This document shows, piece after piece, positions 17,882-26,610 of a DNA stretch of 54,092 nucleotides. Source of the stretch: MGNI01 sp964353875. GTDB taxonomy: Bacteria > Chloroflexota > Anaerolineae > Anaerolineales > E44-bin32. Below the pieces are notes generated by a model that ran no database searches, was not told the origin of the DNA, and was given only the letters and a program-made list of their open reading frames with translations. The stretch is from contig CAYGXU010000009.1 in the NCBI GenBank assembly GCA_964353875.1, positions 1 through 54,092 of the forward strand, written 5' to 3'. Each line of letters starts with the position of its first letter. The stretch's first letter is position 1. A program made the position numbers and the translations under genes.

Positions 17882-18610
17882 ATGCGCGTTTTGGTCATCT
17901 CCGATATCCATGCGAATCTAACCGCGCTTGAAGCCGTATTGGAGGATGCCGGCAAATTCGACACGGTTTGGTGTTTAGGCGATCTCATCGGTTATGGTCC
18001 TGACCCAAACGAATGTATTGAGCGGATCCGGGACCTACCAGAATTATGCTGCCTGGCTGGAAATCATGACCATGCTGTCTTGGGATTAATGCCATTGTCC
18101 AGATTCAACTATGAAGCCCAGGCCGCAGTAAATTGGACACAGGAAATCTTGTCTGAAGAACACCGCCAGTATCTGTCCTCCCTGCCTTTGACACTGATGC
18201 AAGATCCCTTTCTGCTGGCGCACGGAAGTCCGCGCGAGCCTTTGTGGGAATACATTCTCGATGAGCACATAGCCCAGCGTAACTTCGAGTACTTCCAGGC
18301 GGATTACTGCCTGATCGGTCATTCCCACATCCCTCTCTTATTCTTTAAGCCCCTCGACGAAGACAATGTGCTTTCGTTGGCCATGCCGGAGAGCGAACCT
18401 TTCTCCCTCCAACCGCGCATGATCCTCAATCCAGGCTCGGTAGGTCAACCGAGAGATCTTGATCCTAGAGCCTCCTATGCCCTGCTAGATTTACAGGCAG
18501 ATACGTGGGAATTGCGGCGTGTCGCTTACGATATCACTGATGTACAATTACGCATCCTTGAAGTGGGTCTTCCCGAGCGACATGCAACCCGGCTCGTGGC
18601 TGGTTGGTAA
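17882..18610 (+). CDS. Metallophosphoesterase (YfcE/MJ0936-like)
   Basis: VLVISDIHANLTALEAVLED holds the D-x-H metal motif, WCLGDLIGYGPDPNECI the G-D-x-x-G motif, LAGNHDHAV the G-N-H-D motif, and LIGHSHIPL the G-H-x-H motif, so the two-metal site of calcineurin-like phosphoesterases is complete. The 242-residue length fits the single-domain phosphodiesterase subgroup. The physiological substrate is unknown. It is divergent from tsaE and no Shine-Dalgarno is seen, in line with a leaderless transcript. Confidence 0.9.
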   Translation: MRVLVISDIHANLTALEAVLEDAGKFDTVWCLGDLIGYGPDPNECIERIRDLPELCCLAGNHDHAVLGLMPLSRFNYEAQAAVNWTQEILSEEHRQYLSSLPLTLMQDPFLLAHGSPREPLWEYILDEHIAQRNFEYFQADYCLIGHSHIPLLFFKPLDEDNVLSLAMPESEPFSLQPRMILNPGSVGQPRDLDPRASYALLDLQADTWELRRVAYDITDVQLRILEVGLPERHATRLVAGW

Positions 18611-18684
18611 ATTGGAACCTTTAAGTTATTACAGGCGTCTTAGAAAATAGTCTAGTTGAGAGGTCTATTTAAGGAGGATCAGAG

Positions 18685-19623
18685 ATGAACAAGAAACAGG
18701 TCCTAGGGATATTTATGATCGCAGCGCTATTTGCGGCAGGATGTGCAGCCGGAAGCGCTCCGCAAATGGTTGATGAGAGATTATGGGATGCATCTGCACC
18801 TATGGAGGCAGAGGTCCAGTATGATGCTGCGAGCACTGGGTACATGGGCGAAACGGAAGAGGGATATGCCCAAGACACAACCATAACCCAATCCCTCGTG
18901 ATTCGTAATGCATACCTCACGATCATTTTAAAAGATCCAGCAAAATCGTCGGCTACCATCCAAAGCCTTGCAGAAGAAATGGGAGGTTTCGTCGTCAGTT
19001 CGAATGTCTACCAGACCACCTATGGAATCTCTGACGCCAAGACCGTTAGCGCTTCTCTGACTATCCGCGTCCCGGCTGATCGGTTTCTCGAAGCATTGGA
19101 GCGAATCGAGCAGGAGGCCATTGAGGTAACCAGCAAGCAGGTCACCGGTGAAGACGTTACGAAGGAATACACTGACCTTGCATCAAAGCTGCGAAACCTT
19201 GAAGCCAGCGAAGAAAAACTAAGAGAATTCATGGATTCAGCCACGAAAACCGAGGATGTTCTCACTATTTATAGGGAATTACGCGCTATTCGGGAGGAGA
19301 TTGAGATCATCAAGGGTCAAATGCAATATTACGAAGATTCAGCCCGCTTATCGCTGATCAGCATCGACCTCGTCCCAGATGTCCTCAGTCAGCCTATGCA
19401 AATAGGAGGCTGGCATCCTGAGGGCACAGCCAGGGATGCATTGGAGGCATTAATTGCAACGCTGCAATTTATCGGCAAAGCAGCCATCTGGCTCGGGATC
19501 TGTGTTCTCCCCATCCTGCTTATCTTTGGCGTGCCAGCCTATTTCGTGATCCGAGCGATCGTCCGAAAACAACGTCAAAAGAAAGCTGAGAAAGTAGAAA
19601 TAAAACAGAAGCAAGAAGAATAG
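18685..19623 (+). CDS. DUF4349 lipoprotein
   Basis: A 312-residue protein with a lipoprotein signal (AAG-C20), a linker, the DUF4349 body (AYLTIILKDPAKSSATIQSL and MGGFVVSSNVYQTT are typical), a coiled-coil stretch around KYTDLASKLRNLEASEEKL-like residues, a transmembrane helix near 265-295, and a basic cytosolic tail rich in Lys/Glu. The domain is widespread in bacterial envelopes but has no settled function. The strong AAGGAGG Shine-Dalgarno fixes the start. A rho-independent terminator follows. Confidence 0.88.
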   Translation: MNKKQVLGIFMIAALFAAGCAAGSAPQMVDERLWDASAPMEAEVQYDAASTGYMGETEEGYAQDTTITQSLVIRNAYLTIILKDPAKSSATIQSLAEEMGGFVVSSNVYQTTYGISDAKTVSASLTIRVPADRFLEALERIEQEAIEVTSKQVTGEDVTKEYTDLASKLRNLEASEEKLREFMDSATKTEDVLTIYRELRAIREEIEIIKGQMQYYEDSARLSLISIDLVPDVLSQPMQIGGWHPEGTARDALEALIATLQFIGKAAIWLGICVLPILLIFGVPAYFVIRAIVRKQRQKKAEKVEIKQKQEE

Positions 19624-19639
19624 AGAAACGCTAAATTAC

Positions 19640-19667
19640 AGGGGTACCGAAAAGGGTACCCCTTTTT
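19640..19667 (+). terminator. Rho-independent terminator after the DUF4349 gene
   Basis: A perfect stem GGGGTACC/GGTACCCC with a short A-rich loop, followed by a run of five T. Confidence 0.9.
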
Positions 19668-20020
19668 ATCTCTCGCTTTCCTGTCAAAATCCATGGTGGA
19701 ATTGGCTAATGGAGCGACCACCTTGGATAATTTGCACTCACGCTTTCGTCGACCGTTGGTGATAGGCAAGCATATAGAAATCGCTAGCTATTCAGGCAAA
19801 GACCCGAAAAGTCCGTTTTACGGTCTGAACTTTCCTTTCGAATGCAAATATCCAATAGTTTCAACTAATCGTTTTGTCAGAAAGACCTTTAGGGTCTGCG
19901 TATGCATACAAGGTTGAGCCGCTGTAATAATTCACAATAAGCCGGGGTGGTCCTCATGCCAAAATTCGAACTTGTTCGTCCAATTTCCGGGGCTCATTCG
20001 CTAATTGAGGAATTATTACG
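19668..20020. other. Intergenic region, no supported gene
   Basis: A short plus-strand ORF begins at 19957 (MPKFELVRPIS, 29 codons). Its first residues resemble the start of UvrB, but the similarity ends after about ten residues. No tRNA or structured RNA was recognised. Confidence 0.4.
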
Positions 20021-20785
20021 TTATCCCTCGATGGCATTTCGCACTTGATTTGCATATTCGCCAAATTGCTGTGTATGTGCCATGCTTAGTTCACGCGGTC
20101 GAGGGAGCGTATTACGTAGGTCTAACCTCACGGTTCCCGGACGTGGGCTTAGCACCAAGATCCGGTCCGACAATAATACCGCCTCCGTGATCGAGTGCGT
20201 CACCATGGCAACCGTCACTCGACGCTTGCTCCAAATCTGTATCAACTCACTTCCCATCCGTTCACGCGTGAGGGCGTCCAATGCCCCAAAAGGCTCGTCA
20301 AGGAGCAGGATTTCCGGATCATGGATCAAGGCGCGCGCGATGGCCACGCGTTGCGCCATACCGCCAGAAAGGTCATGTGGATAATTTTTTTCGAATCCGT
20401 TGAGTCCAACGAGATCGATGAGAGATTGCGCTCGCTCTCGGATATCAGCCCGTGGCAATCCGTGCAACTCCAAGGGTAAGGCGACGTTCTCCAATACCGT
20501 GCGCCATGGCATGAGATTCGCTTGTTGGAAAACGAAACCGATCCGTTTCCTAGGTCGTAAAAGGGGTTCCCCTTCAAAATAGACATTCCCTTCGCTTGGA
20601 AGCATTAATCCGGCAAGTAATTTCAGCAACGTCGTCTTTCCACAACCCGAAGGTCCGACAACACAGAGAAATTCCTGCGGGAATAAGGAAAAACAGATAT
20701 CCTGCAAAGCGACCAAAGCCGAATTGCCATTTGGAAAGGTCTTCCCAAGATCAAGAGCAACTAAAATCGGTTCAGGACAGTTCAT
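20021..20785 (-). CDS. ABC transporter ATPase, riboflavin uptake (SsuB/TauB-like)
   Basis: A 254-residue nitrate/sulfonate/taurine-type ATPase: VGPSGCGKTTLLKLLAG (Walker A about 44-52), VFQQANLMPWRTV (Q-loop), LSGGMAQRVAIARAL (signature), ILLLDEPFGALD (Walker B) and VTHSITEA (H-loop). It is the third gene of the transporter controlled by the FMN riboswitch, so it most likely energises riboflavin or a flavin-precursor import. The start overlaps the binding-protein stop by four bases. Confidence 0.85.
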   Translation of the reverse strand: MNCPEPILVALDLGKTFPNGNSALVALQDICFSLFPQEFLCVVGPSGCGKTTLLKLLAGLMLPSEGNVYFEGEPLLRPRKRIGFVFQQANLMPWRTVLENVALPLELHGLPRADIRERAQSLIDLVGLNGFEKNYPHDLSGGMAQRVAIARALIHDPEILLLDEPFGALDALTRERMGSELIQIWSKRRVTVAMVTHSITEAVLLSDRILVLSPRPGTVRLDLRNTLPRPRELSMAHTQQFGEYANQVRNAIEG

Positions 20786-21765
20786 GGCTCAGGAAGGTAA
20801 TCATTCGTATATGCCTTCGCAACATCTAAAACGCTCTCAAGAAGTCCCATTTCGAGAAGAATGGCGTGCATGTTCTCCCATGCCTCCGGTTTCGAAGTCC
20901 CCAATTGTTGAATTTCCCAAAAAGGGATACTTGCTTTCAGAACCTTTAACAAGACCTCTTGATTCGCCTGTTCGAGGCCTTCTACATATTGCTTACATAT
21001 TTCGAAAGCACCCTCGGGATCCGCAATCGTGTCATTAATCCCCTTCAAACTTGCAGCAATCATCGAGCGGACCAATTCCGGATTTTCCGCAAGGACCTTC
21101 TCGCTGGTGATCAATCCATTCGATGCCAGCGGCACATAATCAGCCACTTTAAAGACCCGCATCGGCATCCCTTGCGCTTCCAATTGGATGGGTTCGTTGT
21201 TGGCATAAATGACAATCGCATCTTCCTGACCGGCTAACATCGCCTCCACCTGGTTATAACCAATCGAGTCTAATGTGACCGCTCCTTCAGCAACACCTAC
21301 TGCTCCGATCAAGGCCCGAAAGCCGATATAGGAAGCCCCGTATAGCCCGGGAATGCCAATTTTCTTGCCCATCAAATCCTCAGGAGCTCGAATGTCACTC
21401 TCCTCCGGAACAGCGACGGCGACAGGATAATCCTGCCACCAGGCCATCACATAGACAACCGGTATTCCCTGAGCTCTTGCCAGGAGGACTTGCTCCCCCG
21501 AAACCACCGCGAATGGGACCTCCCCTGCTCCAACCAGGGTGACCGCCTCGTTTTCAGGGAGGTGTTCATATTGAACATCCAAACCTACATTGGTAAAGTA
21601 CCCCTTTTCAATCGAGACATAGAAAGGTGCAAATTGCACATCCGGCCGAAAAGGCAATGCTAATCTCACTGCTTCTAAATCCTGGCCCCCAAATATCCCA
21701 TTCCCAGTGCAACTTGTGATGACAAAGCAAAGAAGGATGAAGGGGATTAGAGTGGATGTTTTCAT
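20782..21765 (-). CDS. ribY: Riboflavin-binding lipoprotein of ABC transporter (RibY-like, NMT1/THI5 fold)
   Basis: An extracellular solute-binding protein of the NMT1/THI5-like family with a lipoprotein signal ending at Cys19 (VITSC). VRLALPFRPDVQFAPFYVSI and EKGYFTNVGLDVQYEH are the diagnostic N-lobe stretches. The start is set at ATG 21765, with GGAGG five bases before; an upstream ATG-like extension (to 21822) would overlap the permease. RibXY systems under FMN riboswitches were described in Chloroflexus, which supports riboflavin as ligand. Pyrimidine-type ligands are common for this fold, so the call rests on the riboswitch. Confidence 0.82.
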   Translation of the reverse strand: MKTSTLIPFILLCFVITSCTGNGIFGGQDLEAVRLALPFRPDVQFAPFYVSIEKGYFTNVGLDVQYEHLPENEAVTLVGAGEVPFAVVSGEQVLLARAQGIPVVYVMAWWQDYPVAVAVPEESDIRAPEDLMGKKIGIPGLYGASYIGFRALIGAVGVAEGAVTLDSIGYNQVEAMLAGQEDAIVIYANNEPIQLEAQGMPMRVFKVADYVPLASNGLITSEKVLAENPELVRSMIAASLKGINDTIADPEGAFEICKQYVEGLEQANQEVLLKVLKASIPFWEIQQLGTSKPEAWENMHAILLEMGLLESVLDVAKAYTNDYLPEP

Positions 21766-21775
21766 GAGTCCTCCA

Positions 21776-22600
21776 TTATTTCTTGGTGGCATCTCGTCGC
21801 CACCCAAGGAATCTAAGCTCAAAAAGGGTTACAACACTGTAAAGAATAAGCGCCATCGCCACCAACGCAAACACGGCCACAAAAACCATGGGAATATCAT
21901 ACATGCCACGGGCGAGATTGATGATGAATCCCAAACCCTCATCCGCCGCCACGAACTCACCAACAACTGCTCCGATAACCGACAATGTCGCCCCAACCTT
22001 CAAGCCACCGAGAAGTACCGGCATTGCCGCCGGCGCTTCAAGCTTGAAAAATACTTGCCAACGTTTCGCCTGAAGGGAGCGCATCAGATCATGCAAATCT
22101 TCAGGCACAGAACGAACGGCGACAACGGTGTTGACGAGTACAGGAAAGAAGACAATCAGGGCAGAAATGAGCACCTTGGAAAGACGCCCTGATCCAAACC
22201 AGATGATGAGAAGAGGCGCAATCGCAACGATCGGTATGGACTGCGAAGCAACGATGTAGGGTGATAATAGTTTTTCAGCGACACGTGACTTGGCGAGTAG
22301 ATACCCCAGCAATAGGGCGATGGAAATCCCCATTGCCAGGCCACCCAACACCTCCTCCAGGGTCACCAGGCTATGACGAATGATGCTCCCATCCTCGATT
22401 GCAGCAAGGAAGCGTTGCCATACCATCTCCGGTGATGGAAGAATAAAGGCAGATATCCCCGTCCAATGGCTAATGCCGTACCAGACTAAGAAGAAAAATA
22501 GGATTGTGACAAACAAAATCGCAGCATTAGACCAACTCGAATCGATCCGCAATGTGAGCTTCTCTCGTCGATTATTTTTCTTATTTGGAAGCAGATCCAT
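21776..22600 (-). CDS. ribX: Riboflavin ABC transporter permease (RibX-like)
   Basis: A 274-residue BPD_transp_1 permease with six membrane spans. LGGLKVGATLSVIGAVVGEF is the EAA-loop region that docks the ATPase. It is the first gene after the FMN riboswitch and two candidate terminators. The start has GAGGG four bases upstream. Homologues usually transport sulfonates or thiamine precursors; the riboswitch points to flavin. Confidence 0.85.
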   Translation of the reverse strand: MDLLPNKKNNRREKLTLRIDSSWSNAAILFVTILFFFLVWYGISHWTGISAFILPSPEMVWQRFLAAIEDGSIIRHSLVTLEEVLGGLAMGISIALLLGYLLAKSRVAEKLLSPYIVASQSIPIVAIAPLLIIWFGSGRLSKVLISALIVFFPVLVNTVVAVRSVPEDLHDLMRSLQAKRWQVFFKLEAPAAMPVLLGGLKVGATLSVIGAVVGEFVAADEGLGFIINLARGMYDIPMVFVAVFALVAMALILYSVVTLFELRFLGWRRDATKK

Positions 22601-22611
22601 TCCGCCCTCAT

Positions 22612-22636
22612 AAAAAACGGAGGTAAATCACCTCCG
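22612..22636 (-). terminator. Second hairpin with T-run just before ribX
   Basis: CGGAGGT/ACCTCCG with a five-base loop, followed by six T, ends 11 bases before the ribX ATG. The stem contains GGAGGTGA, an ideal Shine-Dalgarno, so it could work as a terminator or hide a ribosome site. Confidence 0.65.
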
Positions 22637-22670
22637 GGGCAAACGCGGTAAGCTGTATCCCAAACTGGAA

Positions 22671-22699
22671 TAAAAATCCCGAAGACAGAAGTCTTCGGG
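22671..22699 (-). terminator. Riboswitch expression-platform terminator
   Basis: A perfect 9-bp stem CCCGAAGAC/GTCTTCGGG with a TTCT loop, followed by ATTTTTATT, 40 bases downstream of the FMN aptamer. It is the expected premature terminator when FMN is bound. Confidence 0.88.
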
Positions 22700-22740
22700 G
22701 CAAGCCGTACGCGTGAACGACAAGATGTCGTTTGGACTAA

Positions 22741-22862
22741 CCTTCTTCCATCCGGACTATACCGTCGGCTCCGGAATTAAACCGGATCATGCATTTTCAT
22801 GCTCGCGGGCTTTACCGCCGGTCGGGAGTTGGACTGATAATCCTCACCCTGCCCCGAAGGTC
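22741..22862 (-). ncRNA. FMN riboswitch (RFN element)
   Basis: The minus strand shows the conserved RFN blocks in order: CTTCGGGGCAGGGTGA, CCCGACCGGCGGT, AAGCCCGCGAGC, GATCCGGT, and CCGACGGTATAGTCCGGATG with the closing GAAGAAGG that pairs with the 5' CCTTC. It senses FMN and turns off the downstream genes through the terminator at 22671-22699. Variable helix P6 is short. It controls ribX-ribY-ATPase. Confidence 0.96.
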
Positions 22863-22893
22863 GAATTATTCAATTGTTCACATATTGCACGAA

Positions 22894-22921
22894 ATTCTAC
22901 CACACCTTTGTTTTCTTGTAA
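22894..22921 (-). promoter_or_regulatory. Promoter of the FMN riboswitch transcript
   Basis: TTACAA (22921-22916), 16 bp, TAGAAT (22899-22894), placing transcription start about 25 bases before the aptamer. Confidence 0.55.
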
Positions 22922-22973
22922 CCATCTCTGTTTTATTTCTGACACCAACTCGAGCTATTCTTTGTAGAGTCAA

Positions 22974-23103
22974 TTCTTCAATATTGCATTTATCCGCTAA
23001 TACGAAGGGGTGAGGAAATTCTCTACAGCAGCAAACACCATAATAAGCCTAAGATTTCTCCAGCACATCACACCTGAATGAAATAATCCGTAATATTGAA
23101 GAA
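22974..23103. repeat. 12-bp perfect inverted repeat bounding a 106-bp AT-rich spacer
   Basis: TTCTTCAATATT at 22974-22985 and its reverse complement at 23092-23103. The interval codes for nothing I recognise. It could be a small non-autonomous element or a long hairpin. The rest of the gap to phoU (to 23235) holds no supported gene. Confidence 0.45.
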
Positions 23104-23235
23104 CAGAGCATAATTTGCCTATACCAGTTCAGGATATTCAGGCACAAATTTGTTCCTAAAGGTTATATTCTCCAGTACCACACCACGATTTTGGCTGATC
23201 CACTTCTAGAAAAAATCATCCAAACCAAAGCTGCC

Positions 23236-23928
23236 TTAATTTACACTCCCAAATCCCGGTTCTTTTATGTTCAGTTCTTTGACCGCTCCTGTTGACACGA
23301 ATACCACCCGCTCAGCGATGTTCGTTACGCGATCACCGATCCTCTCGAGATTATGCGCACACCATAACAAATACGTGGCTCGTTGAACGCTTTCAGGTTT
23401 ATGTGCCATGATATCGACCAATTCATCAAAAATAGTCTGATAGAGATGGTCCATTGTGTCATCGCGTGCAGCGATTTCCTTGGCGCGCGTCACGTCAATA
23501 TCATGCAGAGCTTCGATGATTTCGCGCAGCATGCCCCGAGCGAGTTCCACCATCTTCGGAATATCAATCAGTGGTTTGAGCAAGGGCTCATCCCCCATCC
23601 GCAGCACCGTCTTTGAAATGCCAGCTGCATGATCGCCAATTCGCTCCATATCCACAACCACATTCATAATCGCCACAACTCTGCGCAAATCGCTTGCAGT
23701 CGGCTGCTGTGTGGCGATCAATGCCAAACAGGCCTCCTCAATCCGAAATCGTAATTTGTTGACAAGTTCATCGTTATTGATCACCTGCTGGGCAAGATCA
23801 CGATCCCGATGGGCCAGGGATTGCAGAGACTCGCTCAAGGCGTGGTCGATTAATTCACGCATGCGTAGAAGATCTTCTTCGATCTCTAGCAGACCTTGGT
23901 CGAATGCCGCTCGTAAACCTGAACTCAT
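23236..23928 (-). CDS. phoU: Phosphate-specific transport regulator PhoU
   Basis: About 230 residues forming two three-helix bundles, each with the E-x3-D-x2-x3 metal-type motif (RRVVAIMNVVVDMERIGDHA and YLLWCAHNLERIGDRVTNIA). It represses phosphate uptake signalling together with the Pst transporter. The frame is open from TTG 23952, but ATG 23928 with AGGAGG eight bases upstream is the clear start. It follows pstB with a 24-base gap in the same transcript. Confidence 0.93.
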   Translation of the reverse strand: MSSGLRAAFDQGLLEIEEDLLRMRELIDHALSESLQSLAHRDRDLAQQVINNDELVNKLRFRIEEACLALIATQQPTASDLRRVVAIMNVVVDMERIGDHAAGISKTVLRMGDEPLLKPLIDIPKMVELARGMLREIIEALHDIDVTRAKEIAARDDTMDHLYQTIFDELVDIMAHKPESVQRATYLLWCAHNLERIGDRVTNIAERVVFVSTGAVKELNIKEPGFGSVN

Positions 23929-23952
23929 GCTCCTCTCCTCCTTGATCAACAA

Positions 23953-24723
23953 TTATCCCATGCGACCGGTAATATATTCCTCTGTCCTTTGTTGTGAAGG
24001 TCGCGTGAAAATTGTGTCGGTCGAATCGAACTCAACCAGCTCGCCCAGCCAAAACAGACCGGTTCGGTTGGAAACACGTGCCGCTTGCTGCATGTTATGG
24101 GTGACAATGACAATCGTATAAGCTTGTTTCAACTCCCTCATCAGCTCTTCGATGCGTAATGTTGCGATTGGATCCAATGCTGAACATGGTTCATCCATAA
24201 GGATGATCTCCGGTTGCACAGCAAGTACACGTGCCAAACACAATCGTTGCTGTTCGCCCAAAGAGAGTTCAAGCGCATTTTTATGCAAAGAATCTTTTAC
24301 CTCCTCCCATAATGCAACCGATCGAAGTGATTCCTCAACCAGGAACTCGATTTCACCTCGACGAACTAAATTTAATACCCGAGGACCGAAGGCGACATTA
24401 TCGAAAATCGATTTAGGGAACGGATTAGGTCTCTGAAAGACCATACCTACTTTCTGGCGAAGATTGGCTAAATCCAGATCATCTCTATAAATATTCTCGC
24501 CGTCGATACATACCTCGCCTTCGATACGGATATCAGGGATCGTATCATTCATGCGGTTTAAACAACGCAAGAAAGTCGATTTTCCACACCCGGAAGGCCC
24601 AATTAAAGCTGTAATCTCTCGAGCACGAATATCAATACAGATCTCCTTCAAAGCCCGGAAGGAACCATAATAAAAATCCAAGTGATGGACTTCAATTTTC
24701 ATCGCTTCTTTATTCGAACTCAT
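23953..24723 (-). CDS. pstB: Phosphate ABC transporter ATPase PstB
   Basis: A 256-residue ATPase: IGPSGCGKST (41-50) with FLRCLNRMND, FQRPNPFPKSIFDNVAFGPR after the Q-loop, and VTHNMQQAARVS, all PstB hallmarks. The ABC signature reads LSLGEQQRLCLARVLA rather than the usual LSGGQQQ, an uncommon change of the third and fifth positions. A second PstB (27605-28447) with a canonical signature belongs to the opposite arm of the locus. The -10 box ends seven bases before the ATG, so the mRNA appears leaderless. Confidence 0.92.
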   Translation of the reverse strand: MSSNKEAMKIEVHHLDFYYGSFRALKEICIDIRAREITALIGPSGCGKSTFLRCLNRMNDTIPDIRIEGEVCIDGENIYRDDLDLANLRQKVGMVFQRPNPFPKSIFDNVAFGPRVLNLVRRGEIEFLVEESLRSVALWEEVKDSLHKNALELSLGEQQRLCLARVLAVQPEIILMDEPCSALDPIATLRIEELMRELKQAYTIVIVTHNMQQAARVSNRTGLFWLGELVEFDSTDTIFTRPSQQRTEEYITGRMG

Positions 24724-24730
24724 ATTTTTG

Positions 24731-24758
24731 ATTGTACACCATTATGCCGTTTTGTCTT
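24731..24758 (-). promoter_or_regulatory. pstB-phoU promoter (leaderless)
   Basis: AAGACA (24758-24753), 16 bp, TACAAT (24736-24731), then seven bases and the pstB ATG. Transcription would start at or next to the start codon. No Shine-Dalgarno is present. Confidence 0.6.
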
Positions 24759-24785
24759 GAAACGCTTTGACGAGTCCAATATAAT
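24757..24785 (+). promoter_or_regulatory. pstSCAB promoter (leaderless)
   Basis: TTGAAA (24757-24762), 17 bp, TATAAT (24780-24785), then seven bases and the ATG at 24793. It lies back to back with the pstB promoter, sharing the -35 region, so one bound regulator could control both arms. Confidence 0.75.
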
Positions 24786-24792
24786 GACTATC

Positions 24793-25686
24793 ATGTGGTT
24801 TCCTCATCTCCCATCCCGGATCAGTTTTAGTATTCTATTAGGTGGACTATTCCTTTTCTCGTGTCGCCCCGCCCATCAATCGAGCCTAAATAATGTCCCC
24901 AGTACTGCCATAGAAAATAAGGGCTCCGATACGATGGTGAATCTGGCGCTCGCTTGGGCGGAAGCTTACCAAAAAATCCACCCGCAGATTCGTATCTCGG
25001 TTACTGGTGGAGGGAGTGGTACAGGGATCGCTTCCCTTATCAACGGCACCGTGGATATCGCCAACGCCTCCCGACAAATTAAACCCGAAGAAGAACAAGA
25101 GGCGCAAGCCAATGGCATCATCCCAGTTGAGTTTGTTGTCGCTCGGGATGCCATCGCCATTATCGTCCATCCTGATAATTCTATCGATCGATTAACGATC
25201 GATCAGATTTCTGCCATTTACGCTGGTGAAGTGAATAATTGGCGTGAGGTTGGGGGTGATGATCGACCCATCGTCCGTCTTTCACGAGAAACGAACTCCG
25301 GCACACATGTTTATTTTTTAGATAATGTTTTACGAAAAGGAGAGAAGGATAATAAGACATTATTTACACCTTATACTTTACTCCTCCCTTCATCAGAGGG
25401 GATCGGTGCAGAAATTCGTCAAAATCCAAATGCGATTGGATATGATGGTTTAGGGTATGTCACCGAAGGGATGAAACTCGTCGCTGTGGCGCAGAATGCT
25501 TCGGGTCCATTTGTCCTCCCTTCAGCAAAAACGGTGAATGATCAAAGTTATCCAATTGCCAGAGACCTATATCTCTATACCGCTGGTAAAGCCGAAGGTG
25601 AGATTCTAAACTACATTACCTGGATCTTCACTCCTGAGGCGCAGGAGATCGTGACGGAACTGGGTTTTGTACCGATTACTCCATGA
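24793..25686 (+). CDS. pstS: Phosphate-binding lipoprotein PstS
   Basis: About 297 residues. A lipoprotein signal ends at Cys24 (LFSC). ENKGSDTMVNLALAWAEAY and VTGGGSGTGIASLINGTVDI are the phosphate-binding loops, and RLSRETNSGTHVYFLD the third. I choose ATG 24793 rather than 24784 because the latter overlaps the -10 box, and the former falls at the predicted transcription start. It captures phosphate outside the membrane for PstCAB. Confidence 0.92.
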   Translation: MWFPHLPSRISFSILLGGLFLFSCRPAHQSSLNNVPSTAIENKGSDTMVNLALAWAEAYQKIHPQIRISVTGGGSGTGIASLINGTVDIANASRQIKPEEEQEAQANGIIPVEFVVARDAIAIIVHPDNSIDRLTIDQISAIYAGEVNNWREVGGDDRPIVRLSRETNSGTHVYFLDNVLRKGEKDNKTLFTPYTLLLPSSEGIGAEIRQNPNAIGYDGLGYVTEGMKLVAVAQNASGPFVLPSAKTVNDQSYPIARDLYLYTAGKAEGEILNYITWIFTPEAQEIVTELGFVPITP

Positions 25687-25693
25687 GGTGAAT

Positions 25694-26587
25694 ATGCGCG
25701 AGACAAGTTGGACTGAATTTATCGTCACACGATTGATCAAAGCCTCTGGCTATTCAGCCATCCTGATTGTCTCCATGATCTTCATCTTTCTCCTGGGAGA
25801 GGGCTATCCCTCCCTGTTTGAAATTCCCCTCTCAACGATCTTCAGTCAGCGCTGGTACCCCATTGAGGGTTACTTTGGCATCCTGCCCTTGATCGGTAGT
25901 TCTATCCTTGTCACACTCGGGGCTGCGTTAATTGCAGTACCGTTGGGTGTATCAACAGCCATTTATATCCGCGAAATCGCCCCTCATTGGACGCGAGAGA
26001 TCCTCAAACCCTTGGTTGAGGTCTTAGCAGGCCTTCCCTCGGTGCTGCTCGGCTTTCTCGGTATCTTGGTCCTTACCCCCTTTATCCGTCAACTTCTCCA
26101 TCTCCCTACCGGGCTTACAGCATTTGCAGGAGCCATCTTGCTTGGTGCAATTTCCATCCCCACCATTGTCAGCGTGGCGGAGGATGCGCTCGATGCCGTC
26201 CCCAAGACTTATCGCGACGCAGCTCTCGCCCTGGGCGCTACGGAATGGCAGACCATCTGGAGGGTGACTCTCCCAGCTGCACGTTCAGGAGTCCTCACCG
26301 CCATCATGTTAGGAATCGGTCGGGCAATCGGAGAGACCATGACGGTCATGATGGTCACAGGAAATGCCCCCATCTTGCCCACAGGCTTGATGGCATTGTT
26401 TCAACCTACACGAACAATGACTGCAACAATCGCTGCTGAAATGGGAGAGGTGGCCAATGGTAGTGTCCATTATCACTCTTTATTTTTGATCGGAATTGTG
26501 CTTTTTATGATTTCTTTGTTTGTTAATTTGGTTGCTGCAAGTATGGTCTTCCGTCAAAGGAAACGGTCGGAACGCATTCTATCGTAA
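25694..26587 (+). CDS. pstC: Phosphate ABC transporter permease PstC
   Basis: About 297 residues with six spans. LGATEWQTIWRVTLPAARSG is the EAA loop and GRAIGETMTVMMVTGNA the conserved PstC motif. The start is ATG 25694, preceded by GAGGTG; an upstream in-frame start would overlap pstS. It sits seven bases after pstS. Confidence 0.94.
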   Translation: MRETSWTEFIVTRLIKASGYSAILIVSMIFIFLLGEGYPSLFEIPLSTIFSQRWYPIEGYFGILPLIGSSILVTLGAALIAVPLGVSTAIYIREIAPHWTREILKPLVEVLAGLPSVLLGFLGILVLTPFIRQLLHLPTGLTAFAGAILLGAISIPTIVSVAEDALDAVPKTYRDAALALGATEWQTIWRVTLPAARSGVLTAIMLGIGRAIGETMTVMMVTGNAPILPTGLMALFQPTRTMTATIAAEMGEVANGSVHYHSLFLIGIVLFMISLFVNLVAASMVFRQRKRSERILS

Positions 26588-26610
26588 TGTCATGCTTGAG
26601 AGATTTTTCT

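Noticed and set aside
19957..20046. Short ORF starting MPKFELVRPIS, like the start of UvrB
   Set aside because: Similarity is limited to about ten residues, it overlaps the ABC ATPase gene, and no more of uvrB follows in any frame.
20782..21822. Longer start for the riboflavin-binding protein
   Set aside because: It would overlap the permease gene and place extra residues before an ideal lipoprotein signal; ATG 21765 has GGAGG.
24682..24792. Extended start of pstS
   Set aside because: It would run through the promoter and the beginning of pstB; the signal peptide starts at 24793.
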